From: Peteryoungia ipomoeae
Lineage (GTDB): Bacteria; Pseudomonadota; Alphaproteobacteria; Rhizobiales; Rhizobiaceae
Length of the DNA: 64,000 nt
Assembly: GCF_004912165.1 (NCBI RefSeq)
Contig: NZ_STGV01000001.1
Location: 434,001 to 498,000 of the forward strand
Direction: 5' to 3'
Below, piece after piece: positions 1 through 9,115 of this stretch. The notes beneath the pieces were generated by a model. It had not been told where the DNA came from. It saw only the letters and a list, made by a program, of their open reading frames with translations, and ran no database searches. Made by a program: the position numbers and the translations under genes. Within the stretch, counting starts at the first letter, position 1, and every line of letters begins with the position of its first letter.

Positions 1-822
1 GCCAACCTTCACCGAGTCGTCGTGCGGCAGCTCGAAAATCCGCCGCATGCCGTCATCCCACTCACTGATGCCGGACTCGAAATCGGTTTCGAAAATGCCG
101 ATGCGAGAGAGATCGAGAGCAAGGCTTAGGCGGCGCGAAAGACCGACCAGCCATTCCTCCTGAACCTTGCGCGAGGTGACATCGGTGTCGGTGCCAACGA
201 TTCGAATCGGCTTGCCATCGCTGCCGCGCTCGATGCAGGCACCGCGGCATTCGATCCAGACATAGTAGCCGCTGCGATGCCATTCCCGATATTGGAAGGT
301 CATGTATTCGGGATCGCCGGCATTTTGCCGTTCGATGCAATGCAGCACATGCTCCCGGTCCTGCGGATGCACGAATTCGAGCCATTCCTGCATGTTTGGC
401 GGGATGGGATCGTCGGGGCTCAAGCCGCGGATGGAGCGCCAGATATTGCTGTAGTAGAGCTCGCCATTGGAACGCTGGTCCCAGACCCCGGACGCCGAGC
501 TGACAAGGGCATGGTTCCAGCGGCTTTCCCGCTCCGCCAGGTCCAGGAGCTTGCCGTTCAGAGCCGAAATGTCTGTCAAAGTAAGAAGGGCGAGGTTTGC
601 CTCCGCGCTTGCCCGCGAAAGGCTTGCGATAAAGGCGAGGCCGCGCCCGTCCGCAGTCGCGACCTGGAGTTCAGCGGGTTCTTCCGTGAGGAATAGGCGT
701 CTCAATGCCAGTTGCAGGCGCGCCTGATCTCCGGGTCGCAAACAGGCAGACCAGTTCTCGCCAGATGACGCATCACCCATGCTGCCCAAGAGCGCTTGAA
801 GGGGCGCGTTTACGCTTTCCAT
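1..822 (-). CDS. PAS-domain sensor protein, C-terminus beyond window
   Basis: The minus strand is open without a stop from an ATG at 822 to the left window edge, giving at least 274 residues. About residues 100-215 form a PAS/PAC fold of the PAS_3 type, with the segment YREWHRSGYYVWIECRG followed by IVGTDTDVTSRK, a typical PAC ending. A second PAS appears to begin near residue 230 (LSLALDLSRIGIFETDF). The first 100 residues are poorly characterised. PAS-PAS arrangements usually precede a histidine kinase or GGDEF/EAL output, which would be off-window, so the output is unknown. An alternative ATG lies at 780. No strong ribosome binding site decides between the two; 822 keeps the longer frame, and an in-frame stop at 961-963 limits any extension. 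Confidence 0.75.
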   Translation of the reverse strand, partial: MESVNAPLQALLGSMGDASSGENWSACLRPGDQARLQLALRRLFLTEEPAELQVATADGRGLAFIASLSRASAEANLALLTLTDISALNGKLLDLAERESRWNHALVSSASGVWDQRSNGELYYSNIWRSIRGLSPDDPIPPNMQEWLEFVHPQDREHVLHCIERQNAGDPEYMTFQYREWHRSGYYVWIECRGACIERGSDGKPIRIVGTDTDVTSRKVQEEWLVGLSRRLSLALDLSRIGIFETDFESGISEWDDGMRRIFELPHDDSVKVG

Positions 823-879
823 GGTCCCGTGGATGTCAACCCAAGCCGCGGGGAAAGGAAGGTCCGAAATGCTTATAAC

Positions 880-900
880 GCGGCTCTCTTGCGGAGCCGC
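880..900 (-). terminator. weak hairpin downstream of the hydrolase gene
   Basis: A 7-bp inverted repeat (GCGGCTC / GAGCCGC, 7-nt loop) lies between the minus-strand hydrolase gene and the next minus-strand gene. There is no clear T-run on either side, so it is only a weak terminator candidate. Confidence 0.25.
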
Positions 901-1032
901 GTGTCTCACGGGATCGGGGCGCACGCAATGCTCCAGACGTCGGATGACAACTCCAGGTATCTATCAGCCGTAGCTTAAAAACGGATTAACCGGTTGTGTC
1001 AATCTTTCATCTGCGCGCATAGCCAGTGACAA

Positions 1033-1581
1033 TCAAAGGCGGCCGATGAACTGTGCGAAGACCATGGTGCCCTCCGGCCAGGGGCCGTGTCCCGACTCGG
1101 CATTGAGATGGCCGGACTCGCCGGCATCGATGAGAAAGGATCCCCAGGCATTGGCGATGTCTTCGGCATGGCCGTAGTCGCCGAAGGGGTCGTTCCGGCT
1201 GGCAATCATGATCGAAGGGAAGGGCAGCGGATCGCGTGGATAGGGACCAAAGGTCATCAGATGTTTGGGTCTGATGGCGGGGTTGGCCACATCGGGAGGT
1301 GCCACGAGAAAGGCGCCGGCGACACGTTGTTTCATCTCGGGAATGGCATGGATGGCGGCCGGAATGCCCAGTGAGTGGGCGACAAGCACTACGGGGCGCG
1401 TCGAAGCGTTGACCTCTTCGGCGACCCGCGCGACCCAGTCGTCGCGCACCGGTTTAGACCACTCGGCCTGCTCTACCCGGCGCGCGGTCGAAAGTTTCTT
1501 TTCCCAGCGGCTCTGCCAGTGGTCAGCGCCGGAATTGGTGTAGCCAGGGATGATGAGGATGTCTGCTTCAGATACTTTCAT
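1033..1581 (-). CDS. RBBP9/YdeN-family alpha/beta hydrolase
   Basis: A 182-residue protein of the RBBP9/YdeN serine hydrolase family (COG3545), usually annotated as a small cytoplasmic alpha/beta hydrolase of unknown substrate. The start region reads ILIIPGYTNSGADHWQ, the characteristic family opening. The nucleophile elbow is AHSLG with Ser70. An acidic residue in RNDPFGD (Asp131 or Asp135) and His158 in SGHLN complete the expected triad. The full family length is present and no signal peptide is visible. It is transcribed away from the DUF2189 gene, with a 307-bp gap between the two starts. Confidence 0.85.
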   Translation of the reverse strand: MKVSEADILIIPGYTNSGADHWQSRWEKKLSTARRVEQAEWSKPVRDDWVARVAEEVNASTRPVVLVAHSLGIPAAIHAIPEMKQRVAGAFLVAPPDVANPAIRPKHLMTFGPYPRDPLPFPSIMIASRNDPFGDYGHAEDIANAWGSFLIDAGESGHLNAESGHGPWPEGTMVFAQFIGRL

Positions 1582-1688
1582 GGGCCTTATCTGCGTCTCC
1601 CGATCCCTGCCGTCAAGGTTTCGGCCAGGGCTGGATTGTGCTGAAATTCCGTTTTTTCGATTTTTTCAGAACTGCAGGAAGACATAAT

Positions 1689-1700
1689 CATCACGTGATG
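1689..1700. promoter_or_regulatory. perfect 12-bp palindrome in divergent intergenic region
   Basis: CATCACGTGATG is a perfect palindrome in the 307-bp gap (1582-1888) between the divergent hydrolase and DUF2189 genes. It sits about 110 bp from the hydrolase start and 190 bp from the other, so it could be an operator for a dimeric regulator. The rest of the gap holds T-rich stretches near 1650-1670 and no other gene that I can recognise. Confidence 0.3.
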
Positions 1701-1888
1701 GTGTTCGGGATGATTGCGACACCTGGGGAAATTTCTGCTATCATGACGTGTCTCGGTCTTTGGCCGAAGCGTTGGACAGACAGACGTCGGCATTTCCGAC
1801 ATTGCCGTTCCAACCTGGGCAGGCGCGCAAGCGCTGCTTCGCATTTCACTTTAAGGCCTGTGAATACACGCTTGAGGAGGAAGTGAGA

Positions 1889-2680
1889 ATGTCGACATTC
1901 CATGTCATGACAAGTGGTTCGGGTACAATCGAACATCCGGAAATCCGCCGCATCGGTCTCTCCGATGTGACGGGTGCCCTACGAGAAGGATTTGAAGACT
2001 TTCGCGAGAGGCCATCGCACTACGCCTTCTTTGCCCTGATTTATCCAATCGCCGGCGTGCTGATGGTCGCCTGGAGTGCCGGAATGGCGCTTCTGCCGAT
2101 GGTCTATCCGCTGCTGACCGGTTTCGCGTTGCTTGGACCACTTCTGGCCTTGGCCCTGATGGACGTCAGCCGGCGCAGAGAGTATGGGCAGCCCAGCGAA
2201 TGGTCGCAGGTCTTGGGTCTCTTCAGATCGCCCTCGATGCCGGCGCTTCTGATGATGAGCCTCTATCTCGTCACGCTTTTCATGCTCTGGCTTGTCATAT
2301 CGCGGGCGCTTTATCTGTCCTTCATCGGTGACTATCCGGCACCCGGCATCTTCGCCTTCTTCAACGATGTGCTTGGGCATCCCAATGCCGCGGCCTTCCT
2401 GATCTGGAGCAACGGCCTCGGCTTCCTGCTGGCCTTGACGGCTCTTGTGATCAGCATCGTCGCATTCCCGATGCTGTTGGATCGCGATTGCGGTGCGGCG
2501 TCCGCCGTCGCGACTTCGGTGCGGGCAAGCCTTGCCAATCCGCTGCCGGTTGCCGCCTGGGGGCTGATGGTCGCAGCCCTGCTCGCCATCGGCATGGCGA
2601 CCTTGATGGTCGGACTTGTGGTCATTGTGCCGGTGCTCGGTCATGCCACCTGGCACTTCTATCGCCGGCTGGTGGTTTAG
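1889..2680 (+). CDS. DUF2189 integral membrane protein
   Basis: A 263-residue protein matching the DUF2189 (COG5473) family of predicted integral membrane proteins. The N-terminus (IRRIGLSDVTGALREGFEDF) is the family signature and is followed by about six hydrophobic segments (roughly residues 50-70, 73-95, 122-145, 170-195, 205-225, 235-258). The frame is open further upstream, but the ATG at 1889 has a strong ribosome binding site (GAGGAGG at 1874-1880), and only this start matches the family N-terminus. Function is unknown; DUF2189 proteins are often found in alphaproteobacteria. No downstream partner: the next gene is convergent. Confidence 0.85.
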   Translation: MSTFHVMTSGSGTIEHPEIRRIGLSDVTGALREGFEDFRERPSHYAFFALIYPIAGVLMVAWSAGMALLPMVYPLLTGFALLGPLLALALMDVSRRREYGQPSEWSQVLGLFRSPSMPALLMMSLYLVTLFMLWLVISRALYLSFIGDYPAPGIFAFFNDVLGHPNAAAFLIWSNGLGFLLALTALVISIVAFPMLLDRDCGAASAVATSVRASLANPLPVAAWGLMVAALLAIGMATLMVGLVVIVPVLGHATWHFYRRLVV

Positions 2681-2737
2681 GCGGTCTTTCGCCGAAACGC
2701 GGATGCAGCGACTGCCTGGCTGGAGGCGCTGATGCCT

Positions 2738-3022
2738 TCAGCCGGTCAGAAACAGAAGCGCTGAACCTGCTGCAAGCGCGAAGGAGAGACGTCGTTCTGC
2801 AGTGGAGCGCGTGGAGGCGGCGACGAAACCTTGAGACGCGAGTGCAAGAACCAGGGCGAGGCCAGCAATGACGGCCCGGTTTCCGGCGCTTTCGATCTGT
2901 GCTGTCTCAATGCTGGCGTCCATGCCGTGCATCCAGTCATATTCAGAGCCGCGGACCAGCAACTGGACGAGAATCGCGACTGCGCAAATGCAATGCGCAA
3001 TCCATAGTGAGACCTTCGTCAT
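2738..3022 (-). CDS. small hypothetical membrane protein
   Basis: A 94-residue protein that I do not recognise. It has three hydrophobic stretches (about residues 5-24, 48-68 and 76-93) and a charged loop (SEYDWMHGMDAS), so it should be a small inner-membrane protein. A GAGG ribosome binding site precedes the ATG at 3022. It lies just beyond the purB terminator and so probably has its own promoter or depends on read-through. The opposite strand also carries short open frames here, but they lack ribosome binding sites and sensible composition. Confidence 0.65.
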   Translation of the reverse strand: MTKVSLWIAHCICAVAILVQLLVRGSEYDWMHGMDASIETAQIESAGNRAVIAGLALVLALASQGFVAASTRSTAERRLSFALAAGSALLFLTG

Positions 3023-3044
3023 GGTTTGCCTCGTTCCGCCACAT

Positions 3045-3081
3045 CAAAAAAGCGCCTCAGGCGGGACCGCTTGAGGCGCTT
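3045..3081 (-). terminator. rho-independent terminator of purB
   Basis: On the minus strand AAGCGCCTCA pairs perfectly with TGAGGCGCTT across an 11-nt loop, and a run of T follows immediately. It lies about 24 bp after the purB stop codon. Confidence 0.9.
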
Positions 3082-3104
3082 CGATACTGTCATTTGTTGC
3101 GCAA

Positions 3105-4406
3105 TCAACCGAAGACGCGCTTGAAGATCGTGTCGACATGTTTGGTGTGATAACCAAGGTCGAATTTTTCGCGGATATCGTCTTCGGAGAGGGCTGCGCG
3201 CACTTCTTCATCGCCGAGCAGTTCTTCAAGGAAGTCAGCGCCCTTCTCCCAGACCTTCATCGCATTGCGCTGGACGAGGCGATAGCTGTCTTCGCGGGAA
3301 ACGCCAGCCTGGGTGAGAGCCAGCAGAACGCGCTGGCTCATGACCAGGCCCTTGAACTTGTTCATGTTCTTCAACATGTTCTCGGGATAGATCACGAGCT
3401 TCTCGATGACGCCGGCGAGACGGTTCAGCGCGAAGTCGAGGGTGATTGTGGTATCCGGGCCGATGGCGCGCTCGACGCTGGAATGGCTGATGTCGCGCTC
3501 GTGCCAGAGCGCGACGTTCTCCAGCGCCGGTGTCACCGACATGCGCACCAGACGGGCAAGGCCGGTCAGGTTTTCGGTCAGCACCGGATTGCGCTTGTGC
3601 GGCATGGCGGACGAGCCCTTCTGGCCCGGCGAGAAAAATTCTTCCGCTTCCAGAACTTCCGTGCGCTGCATGTGGCGGATTTCGATCGCAACGTTTTCGA
3701 TCGAGGAGGCGATGACGCCGAGCGTGGCGAAGAACATCGCATGGCGGTCACGCGGAATGACTTGGGTCGAGATCGGCTCGGGCACGAGGCCCAGTTTCTC
3801 GCAGACATGCTCTTCGACGCGCGGGTCGATATTGGCGAAGGTGCCGACGGCACCGGAAATAGCACCGGTCGCGACTTCTGCGCGGGCATTGACGAGGCGG
3901 TCACGGTTGCGGGCCATCTCGGCATAGAAACGGGCGAAGGTCAGGCCCATCGTCGTCGGCTCGGCATGAATACCGTGGCTGCGGCCGATGCGGACCGTAT
4001 CCTTATGCTCGAAGGCGCGGGACTTCAGGGCCGCGAGAACGCGGTCCATATCGGCGATCAGAATGTCGGCGGCGCGGACCAGCTGGATGTTGAGCGTCGT
4101 GTCGAGCACGTCGGAGGAGGTCATGCCCTGGTGGACGAAACGCGAGTCAGGACCGATGAATTCGGCAAGATGTGTCAGGAAGGCGATCACGTCGTGCTTG
4201 GTGACCGCCTCGATTTCATCGATGCGGGCGACGTCGAATTCAGCAGGGCCGCCCTTTTCCCAGATGGTGCGGGCGGATTCCTTCGGGATCACGCCGAGAT
4301 CGGCGAGTGCGTCGCAGGCATGGGCCTCGATCTCGAACCAGATGCGGAACTTGGTTTCGGGGGACCAGATGGCGACCATTTCCGGCCGGGAGTAACGCGG
4401 GATCAT
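3105..4406 (-). CDS. purB: adenylosuccinate lyase
   Basis: A 433-residue fumarase/aspartase-superfamily enzyme that releases fumarate from adenylosuccinate and from SAICAR in purine synthesis. Seen: the superfamily signature SSAMPHKRNP at residues 265-274 (mobile catalytic-serine loop), the general-acid histidine region GRSHGIHAEPTT (141-152), and TSSD near 97-100. I start at the internal ATG 4406 (MIPRYSRP...), which is the conserved N-terminus of alphaproteobacterial PurB; the frame is open 12 codons further upstream without family support. It is the last gene of a minus-strand run (rpe, DUF2259, membrane protein, purB) and is closed by the terminator at 3045-3081. Confidence 0.97.
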   Translation of the reverse strand: MIPRYSRPEMVAIWSPETKFRIWFEIEAHACDALADLGVIPKESARTIWEKGGPAEFDVARIDEIEAVTKHDVIAFLTHLAEFIGPDSRFVHQGMTSSDVLDTTLNIQLVRAADILIADMDRVLAALKSRAFEHKDTVRIGRSHGIHAEPTTMGLTFARFYAEMARNRDRLVNARAEVATGAISGAVGTFANIDPRVEEHVCEKLGLVPEPISTQVIPRDRHAMFFATLGVIASSIENVAIEIRHMQRTEVLEAEEFFSPGQKGSSAMPHKRNPVLTENLTGLARLVRMSVTPALENVALWHERDISHSSVERAIGPDTTITLDFALNRLAGVIEKLVIYPENMLKNMNKFKGLVMSQRVLLALTQAGVSREDSYRLVQRNAMKVWEKGADFLEELLGDEEVRAALSEDDIREKFDLGYHTKHVDTIFKRVFG

Positions 4407-4467
4407 CGGGCTCGTCTTTCGTTGGACTGAAAATCTGGGCACCCCTTAGCAAAGTGGGGCGGCAAGC

Positions 4468-4971
4468 TCAACGGCTGCGACGGGCCATGGCGACACCGAG
4501 GCCGAAAAGCAGGAGCAAGCCCACCGGCAGAAAGTGTCTGAGACCCGTGACGGCGAACTGATAGGCGGCAGAAGCGCCGGTGAAAATCTGCTGATAGATC
4601 CAGACCCGGGTGAAGGCTGGAGCATGCCAATGGGCGTAGAAGATCCGGTAATGCACTGCAAAGAGGGCCGCCGTGGCGGCAAGCGTCGAGAGCCCGAGGA
4701 TGAGAAGCCATGCGGATAGCACGACCGAGGGCGCTCGACTGCGGGTGATGACATGGATGAGGGGGAGGGCAATCAGCCAGCCCAAAAAGCCGCCTGCCGC
4801 ATAGAGCATGGCGAGCGCCCCATTGTGACTGCCCATGTCGCGGCCAAGGACCAGAACCGACGCCAGGAGGCTTATCGCCATCGCAAGCCCCCAGGCCAGA
4901 GCGCCGACGATCAGACGGCGCGGCGCAATTAGGGCGGCGGGCAGGCGCGGTTTTGGTCGCGTCATCGGCAT
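4468..4971 (-). CDS. four-TM hypothetical membrane protein
   Basis: A 167-residue inner-membrane protein that I cannot place in a named family. Four hydrophobic segments are visible (about residues 20-42, 53-75, 83-106 and 142-162), and a basic tail (MARRSR) suggests a cytoplasmic C-terminus. It begins 12 bp after the stop of the DUF2259 gene and ends about 60 bp before purB, so it is probably co-transcribed with rpe and purB. Overlapping frames on the same strand are richer in Pro and Arg and look like shadows. Confidence 0.7.
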   Translation of the reverse strand: MPMTRPKPRLPAALIAPRRLIVGALAWGLAMAISLLASVLVLGRDMGSHNGALAMLYAAGGFLGWLIALPLIHVITRSRAPSVVLSAWLLILGLSTLAATAALFAVHYRIFYAHWHAPAFTRVWIYQQIFTGASAAYQFAVTGLRHFLPVGLLLLFGLGVAMARRSR

Positions 4972-4983
4972 TCTGGCATGCCC

Positions 4984-5709
4984 TCAAGGTCTGATCGGGA
5001 TGGCGATCCAGCGTATGTCATTGCCTTCGAAGCCGAGCGAGGCGACTTGCACCATGACGATATGCGGCGCTTTCGTCCGGTAGCCGGGTGTGACGACGCC
5101 ACCAATCGCATAATTGCTGGGGCAGCGTCGGCTTTCGGGGATGCGCTTGTCCTCGTAGACAGTTCGCGCCGTCTCAGGGCTGTCATCGGCAGCGATCAGG
5201 AGGCGAAAGCCTTGAACGGCGATCCCCCAGCGCTTGCAGTCTTCCGGACCGTCCATTGAGACTGTTTCAAGGCGCAGTCTGCGCACGCTTTCGTCGATGT
5301 AGAGGCTCGGTACGGGCTGGTAGCGCAGCGCCTTCGGTTCCTCGACCAGTTCGCTGACCGGGTTGTAGGCCGCAAGATATCCCGGATCGTCACCAATGCC
5401 GAGTGTCTTGAAGAGGGGATCGATCTCCAGCGCGGCCTTGCGCCTCGCTTCCCCTAGACTGGCCTTCTCATCTCTGATGCGTGTTTCGACAGGACTCCCC
5501 GGAACGAATGAGTCTGTCTTGGTATCGACGATATAGATGGTTGCGTAAGGGAAACCGCTGCCATCCTGTTCGCCGAATTCCTCATAGGCGAAATAGCGGC
5601 CGTCCGCGGAAAAGCCGTGTGGGCGCATCTCGGCCACATCACCGGCTTGCGCCGTCGGGACACAGAGCAGAGCGGCGACAGTTGTCGCGATCAGCCGGGA
5701 CAGGTTCAC
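4984..5709 (-). CDS. DUF2259 predicted secreted protein
   Basis: A 241-residue protein with a clear Sec signal peptide (about residues 1-22, ending TAQA before GDVAEM) and the DUF2259 (COG5497) hallmark [17 protein letters not shown] directly after it. It should be periplasmic. Function is unknown; two cysteines (in EDCKRWG and RRCPSNY) could form a disulfide. It starts at a GTG inside the rpe stop (GTGA overlap at 5706-5709), which indicates translational coupling to rpe. I recall this gene as commonly sitting beside rpe in rhizobia (from memory, unchecked). Confidence 0.85.
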   Translation of the reverse strand: MNLSRLIATTVAALLCVPTAQAGDVAEMRPHGFSADGRYFAYEEFGEQDGSGFPYATIYIVDTKTDSFVPGSPVETRIRDEKASLGEARRKAALEIDPLFKTLGIGDDPGYLAAYNPVSELVEEPKALRYQPVPSLYIDESVRRLRLETVSMDGPEDCKRWGIAVQGFRLLIAADDSPETARTVYEDKRIPESRRCPSNYAIGGVVTPGYRTKAPHIVMVQVASLGFEGNDIRWIAIPIRP

Positions 5710-6383
5710 GCCCGGCCCTCCTCAGCGGCGGCCATGAGTGCTGCAACGGTCTTGCGATAGTCTTCCACACCCTTGCCCTTGTAGATGGCCGAGCCTGCCA
5801 CCAGAACATTGGCGCCGGCCCTCGTGATCTCGGCTGCATTGGCCGCCGTCACGCCGCCGTCGACTTCAAGATCGATGGGCCGGTTGCCAATCAGCGCGCG
5901 TGCGGCGCGGATCTTGTCGGTCATCGCCGGAATATAGGCCTGGCCGCCAAAGCCCGGATTGACACTCATGATCAGCAAGAGATCAATGTCATCCATGACA
6001 TGCTCCAGCACCGAAAGCGGTGTGGCGGGATTGAGCGATACGCCGGCCTTCTTGCCCAGGGCGCGGATCGTCTGGAGCGAGCGGTGAAGATGTGGGCCGG
6101 CTTCGGCATGCACGGTGATGATGTCACAGCCCGCATCGGCAAAGGCTGCGAGATAGGGGTCGGCGGGTGCAATCATCAGGTGGCAGTCGAAGACGGCCTT
6201 TGTCCAGGGCCGCAGCGCCTTGATAACCGCCGGGCCGAACGAGATGTTCGGCACGAAATGCCCATCCATGACGTCAAGATGCACCCACTGGGCACCCGCT
6301 TCCACGACATCGGCAACTTCCTGGCCAAGGCGGGAGAAATCGGCAGCCAGGATCGAGGGAGAAAGGGTCAGCGGGCGGTTCAT
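5706..6383 (-). CDS. rpe: ribulose-phosphate 3-epimerase
   Basis: A 225-residue TIM-barrel enzyme interconverting D-ribulose 5-phosphate and D-xylulose 5-phosphate in the pentose phosphate and Calvin pathways. Metal ligands are at the expected places: His35 and Asp37 ([12 protein letters not shown]), His68 (CHLM) and Asp175 (LEVDGGV). The phosphate-binding motif [10 protein letters not shown] is intact. It is the first gene of the minus-strand run and overlaps the next gene by four bases. The roughly 200 bp upstream to the SDR gene must hold both divergent promoters. Confidence 0.97.
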   Translation of the reverse strand: MNRPLTLSPSILAADFSRLGQEVADVVEAGAQWVHLDVMDGHFVPNISFGPAVIKALRPWTKAVFDCHLMIAPADPYLAAFADAGCDIITVHAEAGPHLHRSLQTIRALGKKAGVSLNPATPLSVLEHVMDDIDLLLIMSVNPGFGGQAYIPAMTDKIRAARALIGNRPIDLEVDGGVTAANAAEITRAGANVLVAGSAIYKGKGVEDYRKTVAALMAAAEEGRA

Positions 6384-6583
6384 CTGTGTTCCTCTTGGCG
6401 CAGTGTGGGGTGCGGTCGGGGCGCGACGTCTAGCGGTTGTCGCAGCCGATACCAGCTAGCCTCTGCGCATAGCACCGGCTGTAGTGAGCGGCAACCGTAC
6501 GATGGAAGCATCCGGATGCCTTGACGGCGGATAGTCCGCGGGGCATCCCAGACAACCATATTGGTCTGGAGGAGGCTGTTAGA

Positions 6584-7348
6584 ATGTCAAAATTTGCAAT
6601 CATCACCGGCGGCAGTTCCGGCATTGGTCGGCATCTTGTCTGCGCCTTTGCCAAGGCAGGCTATGCAGTGGCCTTCACCCATCTTGGCCAAGCGGAAGCC
6701 GCCGGAGAGGTCGAGGCCGAAGCCGCTGCCGCAGGCGGCCGAGCGATCGGCCGGGAATGCGAAGTGGCGAATGCAGCAGCGATCGAGCGGTTCCTCGATG
6801 AGGCGATCGACTTTGCCGGCAGAGTACCGGATGTGCTCGTCAACAATGCCGGCATCCAGACCTGGTCTCCGCTTCTTGAGCTTAGCGAGGAACGCTGGGA
6901 CGCCGTCATCAACACCAATCTCAAGGGGACTTTTCTCAACACGCAGCTGGTCGCACGTCGCATGGTGGCTGCCCGTACCGTGGGCTCGATCATCAATCTT
7001 GGATCCGGCTGCAACAAGCTCGCCTTTCCGAAACTCGTGGATTACACGGCGTCGAAAGGCGGTATCGAACAGTTCACCAAGGTCTCTGCAGTCGAGCTCG
7101 GCCCCCACGGTATCCGCGTCAATTGCGTGGCGCCGGGAGCCATTCTGACGGCCCGCACGCTGGTCGAAGCACCCGACTATGCCAAGACCTGGGGCGAGGT
7201 GACACCGTTGCGCCGCGTCGGAACGCCTGAGGATCTCGCCGGGCCGATCCTGTTTCTGGCGGGCGAACAATCCGCTTTCGTCACCGGGCAAACGATCTGG
7301 GTCGATGGTGGCGTGTTCACCCAGGCCTTCTGGCCATATCGGGATTGA
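6584..7348 (+). CDS. SDR-family oxidoreductase
   Basis: A 254-residue classical short-chain dehydrogenase. It has the nucleotide motif TGGSSGIG (residues 8-15), NNAG at 87-90, catalytic Ser141, Tyr154 and Lys158 (YTASK), and the usual C-terminal GQTIWVDGG. This resembles 3-ketoacyl-ACP reductase/glucose 1-dehydrogenase-type SDRs, but the substrate cannot be assigned from sequence. The start is the ATG at 6584, preceded by GGAGGAGG; upstream in-frame codons lack support. It is convergent with the binding-protein gene, with 5 bp between stops, and stands alone. Confidence 0.9.
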   Translation: MSKFAIITGGSSGIGRHLVCAFAKAGYAVAFTHLGQAEAAGEVEAEAAAAGGRAIGRECEVANAAAIERFLDEAIDFAGRVPDVLVNNAGIQTWSPLLELSEERWDAVINTNLKGTFLNTQLVARRMVAARTVGSIINLGSGCNKLAFPKLVDYTASKGGIEQFTKVSAVELGPHGIRVNCVAPGAILTARTLVEAPDYAKTWGEVTPLRRVGTPEDLAGPILFLAGEQSAFVTGQTIWVDGGVFTQAFWPYRD

Positions 7349-7353
7349 TCGGC

Positions 7354-8430
7354 TCAAGGAGCGGGTGGCACAACGGGTACGAAATTTGTCCCGTCCCACT
7401 CCATGAGCTGGAAGGGATTTTTTGCCAGCTCGCGATCGCTGCCAAAGCGCAGGGTGCCAAGCGCTGTTTCGAAATCGGTTTCAACCAGGGTTTCTGGCAG
7501 GGACAGGCCCATGGCCGAGGAAATGCCGAGGGCATCGGCAATCAGGGTGACCGCCGCATGCGCAGGCAATACGTAGCCTTCCGCCGAAATCCGCGCCTCG
7601 CTCAAGGCTTTCGTCACCTCCACTGCGGCGGCGCCAAAGGGCTTTTCGGGCAGCGTGACGGCACGCACGCCGTTCTTCAGCGGCACAGGGTCGTTCGGAG
7701 CGTGCATGTTGTCACCGCCGAGGAACTGCATCGCACCTGCCTCCTCGACGGCATCGCGGGCTATGATGGCGATATCGTTCCGATCGCCGCCGACTAAGAC
7801 CCGGCTGGCGCCTGCCGCTTTCAATCGTCGCACAAGTGCAATCTGGTTTTCCTGCCCGGGGCGGAATGTGTCGATGAACACGGGCTTCAACCCCCGCGCT
7901 TCGAGCGCAAGCCGCACGGCTTCCGTCAATTCCCGGCCTCGGATCGTCCCATCCTCGATAAGCGCAATGGCTTCGGCCTTCCAGTCCCTGAGAATGATCT
8001 CGGTCAGTTTCTCCGGTTCGGCATCGCTGTTGGGTGCCAGCCGGAAAAACGGCCAGCCATTCTTCAGTGCATCCTCCATCAGGACCTTGCCACGGACAGA
8101 GAGGGTGATGGCCGGGATCTTGGCCTCGGCCAGGAGGGGTAGTCCGCCCACCAGGCTTTCACTGCACAGGAAGCCGACTGCCGCGCGCGCACCGGTCTTT
8201 TTGATCTGGTCTGCAAGCACGGGGCCGCTGCCTTCCGTGCAGGGCTCGTGGATCTCTACCAGGTTGAGCGAAAGGCCCTTTGCAGCGAGTGCAGCTCCTT
8301 GGCGCACCTGATTGCCGAGCGTTTCAAAATTGCCAGACTTGGGCGCGACAATGGCCAGCGTCACCTGTTGTGCACTGGCGGTTGCCGGGACAAGGCCCGT
8401 CAGCAGTAACGCCAGCATCAATCGTTTCAT
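7354..8430 (-). CDS. ABC transporter periplasmic binding protein, Leu/Ile/Val type
   Basis: A 358-residue type 1 periplasmic-binding-fold protein with a Sec signal peptide (residues 1-20, ending ATASA before QQVTLAIVAPKSG). The opening after the signal and GASRVLVGGDRNDIAIIARDA are typical of branched-chain amino acid/amide binding proteins (Peripla_BP_6). No permease or ATPase genes are adjacent, so it is an orphan component or serves another role. The ATG at 8430 is chosen because it creates the signal peptide and follows CGGGGATG. It diverges from the flavin reductase gene. Confidence 0.85.
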   Translation of the reverse strand: MKRLMLALLLTGLVPATASAQQVTLAIVAPKSGNFETLGNQVRQGAALAAKGLSLNLVEIHEPCTEGSGPVLADQIKKTGARAAVGFLCSESLVGGLPLLAEAKIPAITLSVRGKVLMEDALKNGWPFFRLAPNSDAEPEKLTEIILRDWKAEAIALIEDGTIRGRELTEAVRLALEARGLKPVFIDTFRPGQENQIALVRRLKAAGASRVLVGGDRNDIAIIARDAVEEAGAMQFLGGDNMHAPNDPVPLKNGVRAVTLPEKPFGAAAVEVTKALSEARISAEGYVLPAHAAVTLIADALGISSAMGLSLPETLVETDFETALGTLRFGSDRELAKNPFQLMEWDGTNFVPVVPPAP

Positions 8431-8597
8431 CAAGCATCCCCGGATTATCGCCCCAATCCTATCTGAAAGCGCAGAGGATTGGAAAGACTTGACTTCCACC
8501 GCGCGCCGAGGCGTTGCAATTCCGCTGTTCGTTGTGGAAAAGGTAATCGTTGCCGGCCATAGTCGCCCGGTCGATACCCCGCCGAAAGGAAAACGCA

Positions 8598-9089
8598 TTG
8601 GTCTCGCAGCCCCTGGATTCGGTCCTCTACCGCGAGGGTATGAGTCGTTACGCCGGTCATGTCCAGATCGTCACAACGGAAATGAATGGTGTGCGGCGTG
8701 GCGTGACCATTACGGCGGCTTGTTCTGTTTCCGATGATCCGCCGATGGTGCTTGTCTGCCTCAACAACAGCAATGCAAACAACGCAGTGTTCTTTGCCTC
8801 GGGCCATTTCGTGCTCAATACGCTTGGCAAACGTCATGAAGCGCTTGCCTCCGCATTTGCTGGATTTCGCGGATTGAGCGGCGATGAGCGATTCGCGCTT
8901 GCCGAATGGCAGGTCGCAGCGACGGGCTCGCCCGTTCTTTCCGATGCGCTCGTCGCCTTTGACTGCCGCGTTGTCGATCAGAAGGTGACCAATACGCACA
9001 CCATCCTGTTTGGCCAGGTCGAAGCGATACATTTTGGCGAGAAGGACCCGGCCCTCCTCTATCTGGACCGGGCCTTTCACACGCTGTAA
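8598..9089 (+). CDS. flavin reductase-like FMN-binding protein
   Basis: About 163 residues of the flavin reductase domain (RutF/HpaC-like), which reduces FMN with NAD(P)H. VQIVTTE, GVTITAACSVSDDPPMVLVCLN and the closing GQVEAIHFGEKDPALLYLDRAFHTL are family-typical. I propose a TTG start at 8598 because GAAAGGA lies 7 bp before it and the resulting N-terminus aligns with RutF; another TTG at 8550 and an ATG near 8641 are alternatives. It lies 26 bp before the CoxD-like gene and may be co-transcribed, but a link to molybdoenzyme maturation is inference only. Confidence 0.82.
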   Translation: MVSQPLDSVLYREGMSRYAGHVQIVTTEMNGVRRGVTITAACSVSDDPPMVLVCLNNSNANNAVFFASGHFVLNTLGKRHEALASAFAGFRGLSGDERFALAEWQVAATGSPVLSDALVAFDCRVVDQKVTNTHTILFGQVEAIHFGEKDPALLYLDRAFHTL

Positions 9090-9115
9090 GCTCTGCTCCA
9101 AAGCGGGGAGGAGAC

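Noticed and set aside
3138..4430. 430-codon plus-strand open frame opposite purB
   Set aside because: Exact antisense of a conserved enzyme; no family resemblance.
8550..8597. Longer N-terminus of the flavin reductase from a TTG at 8550
   Set aside because: The added residues (Arg/Pro-rich) do not match the family, and the TTG at 8598 has a well-placed GAAAGGA.
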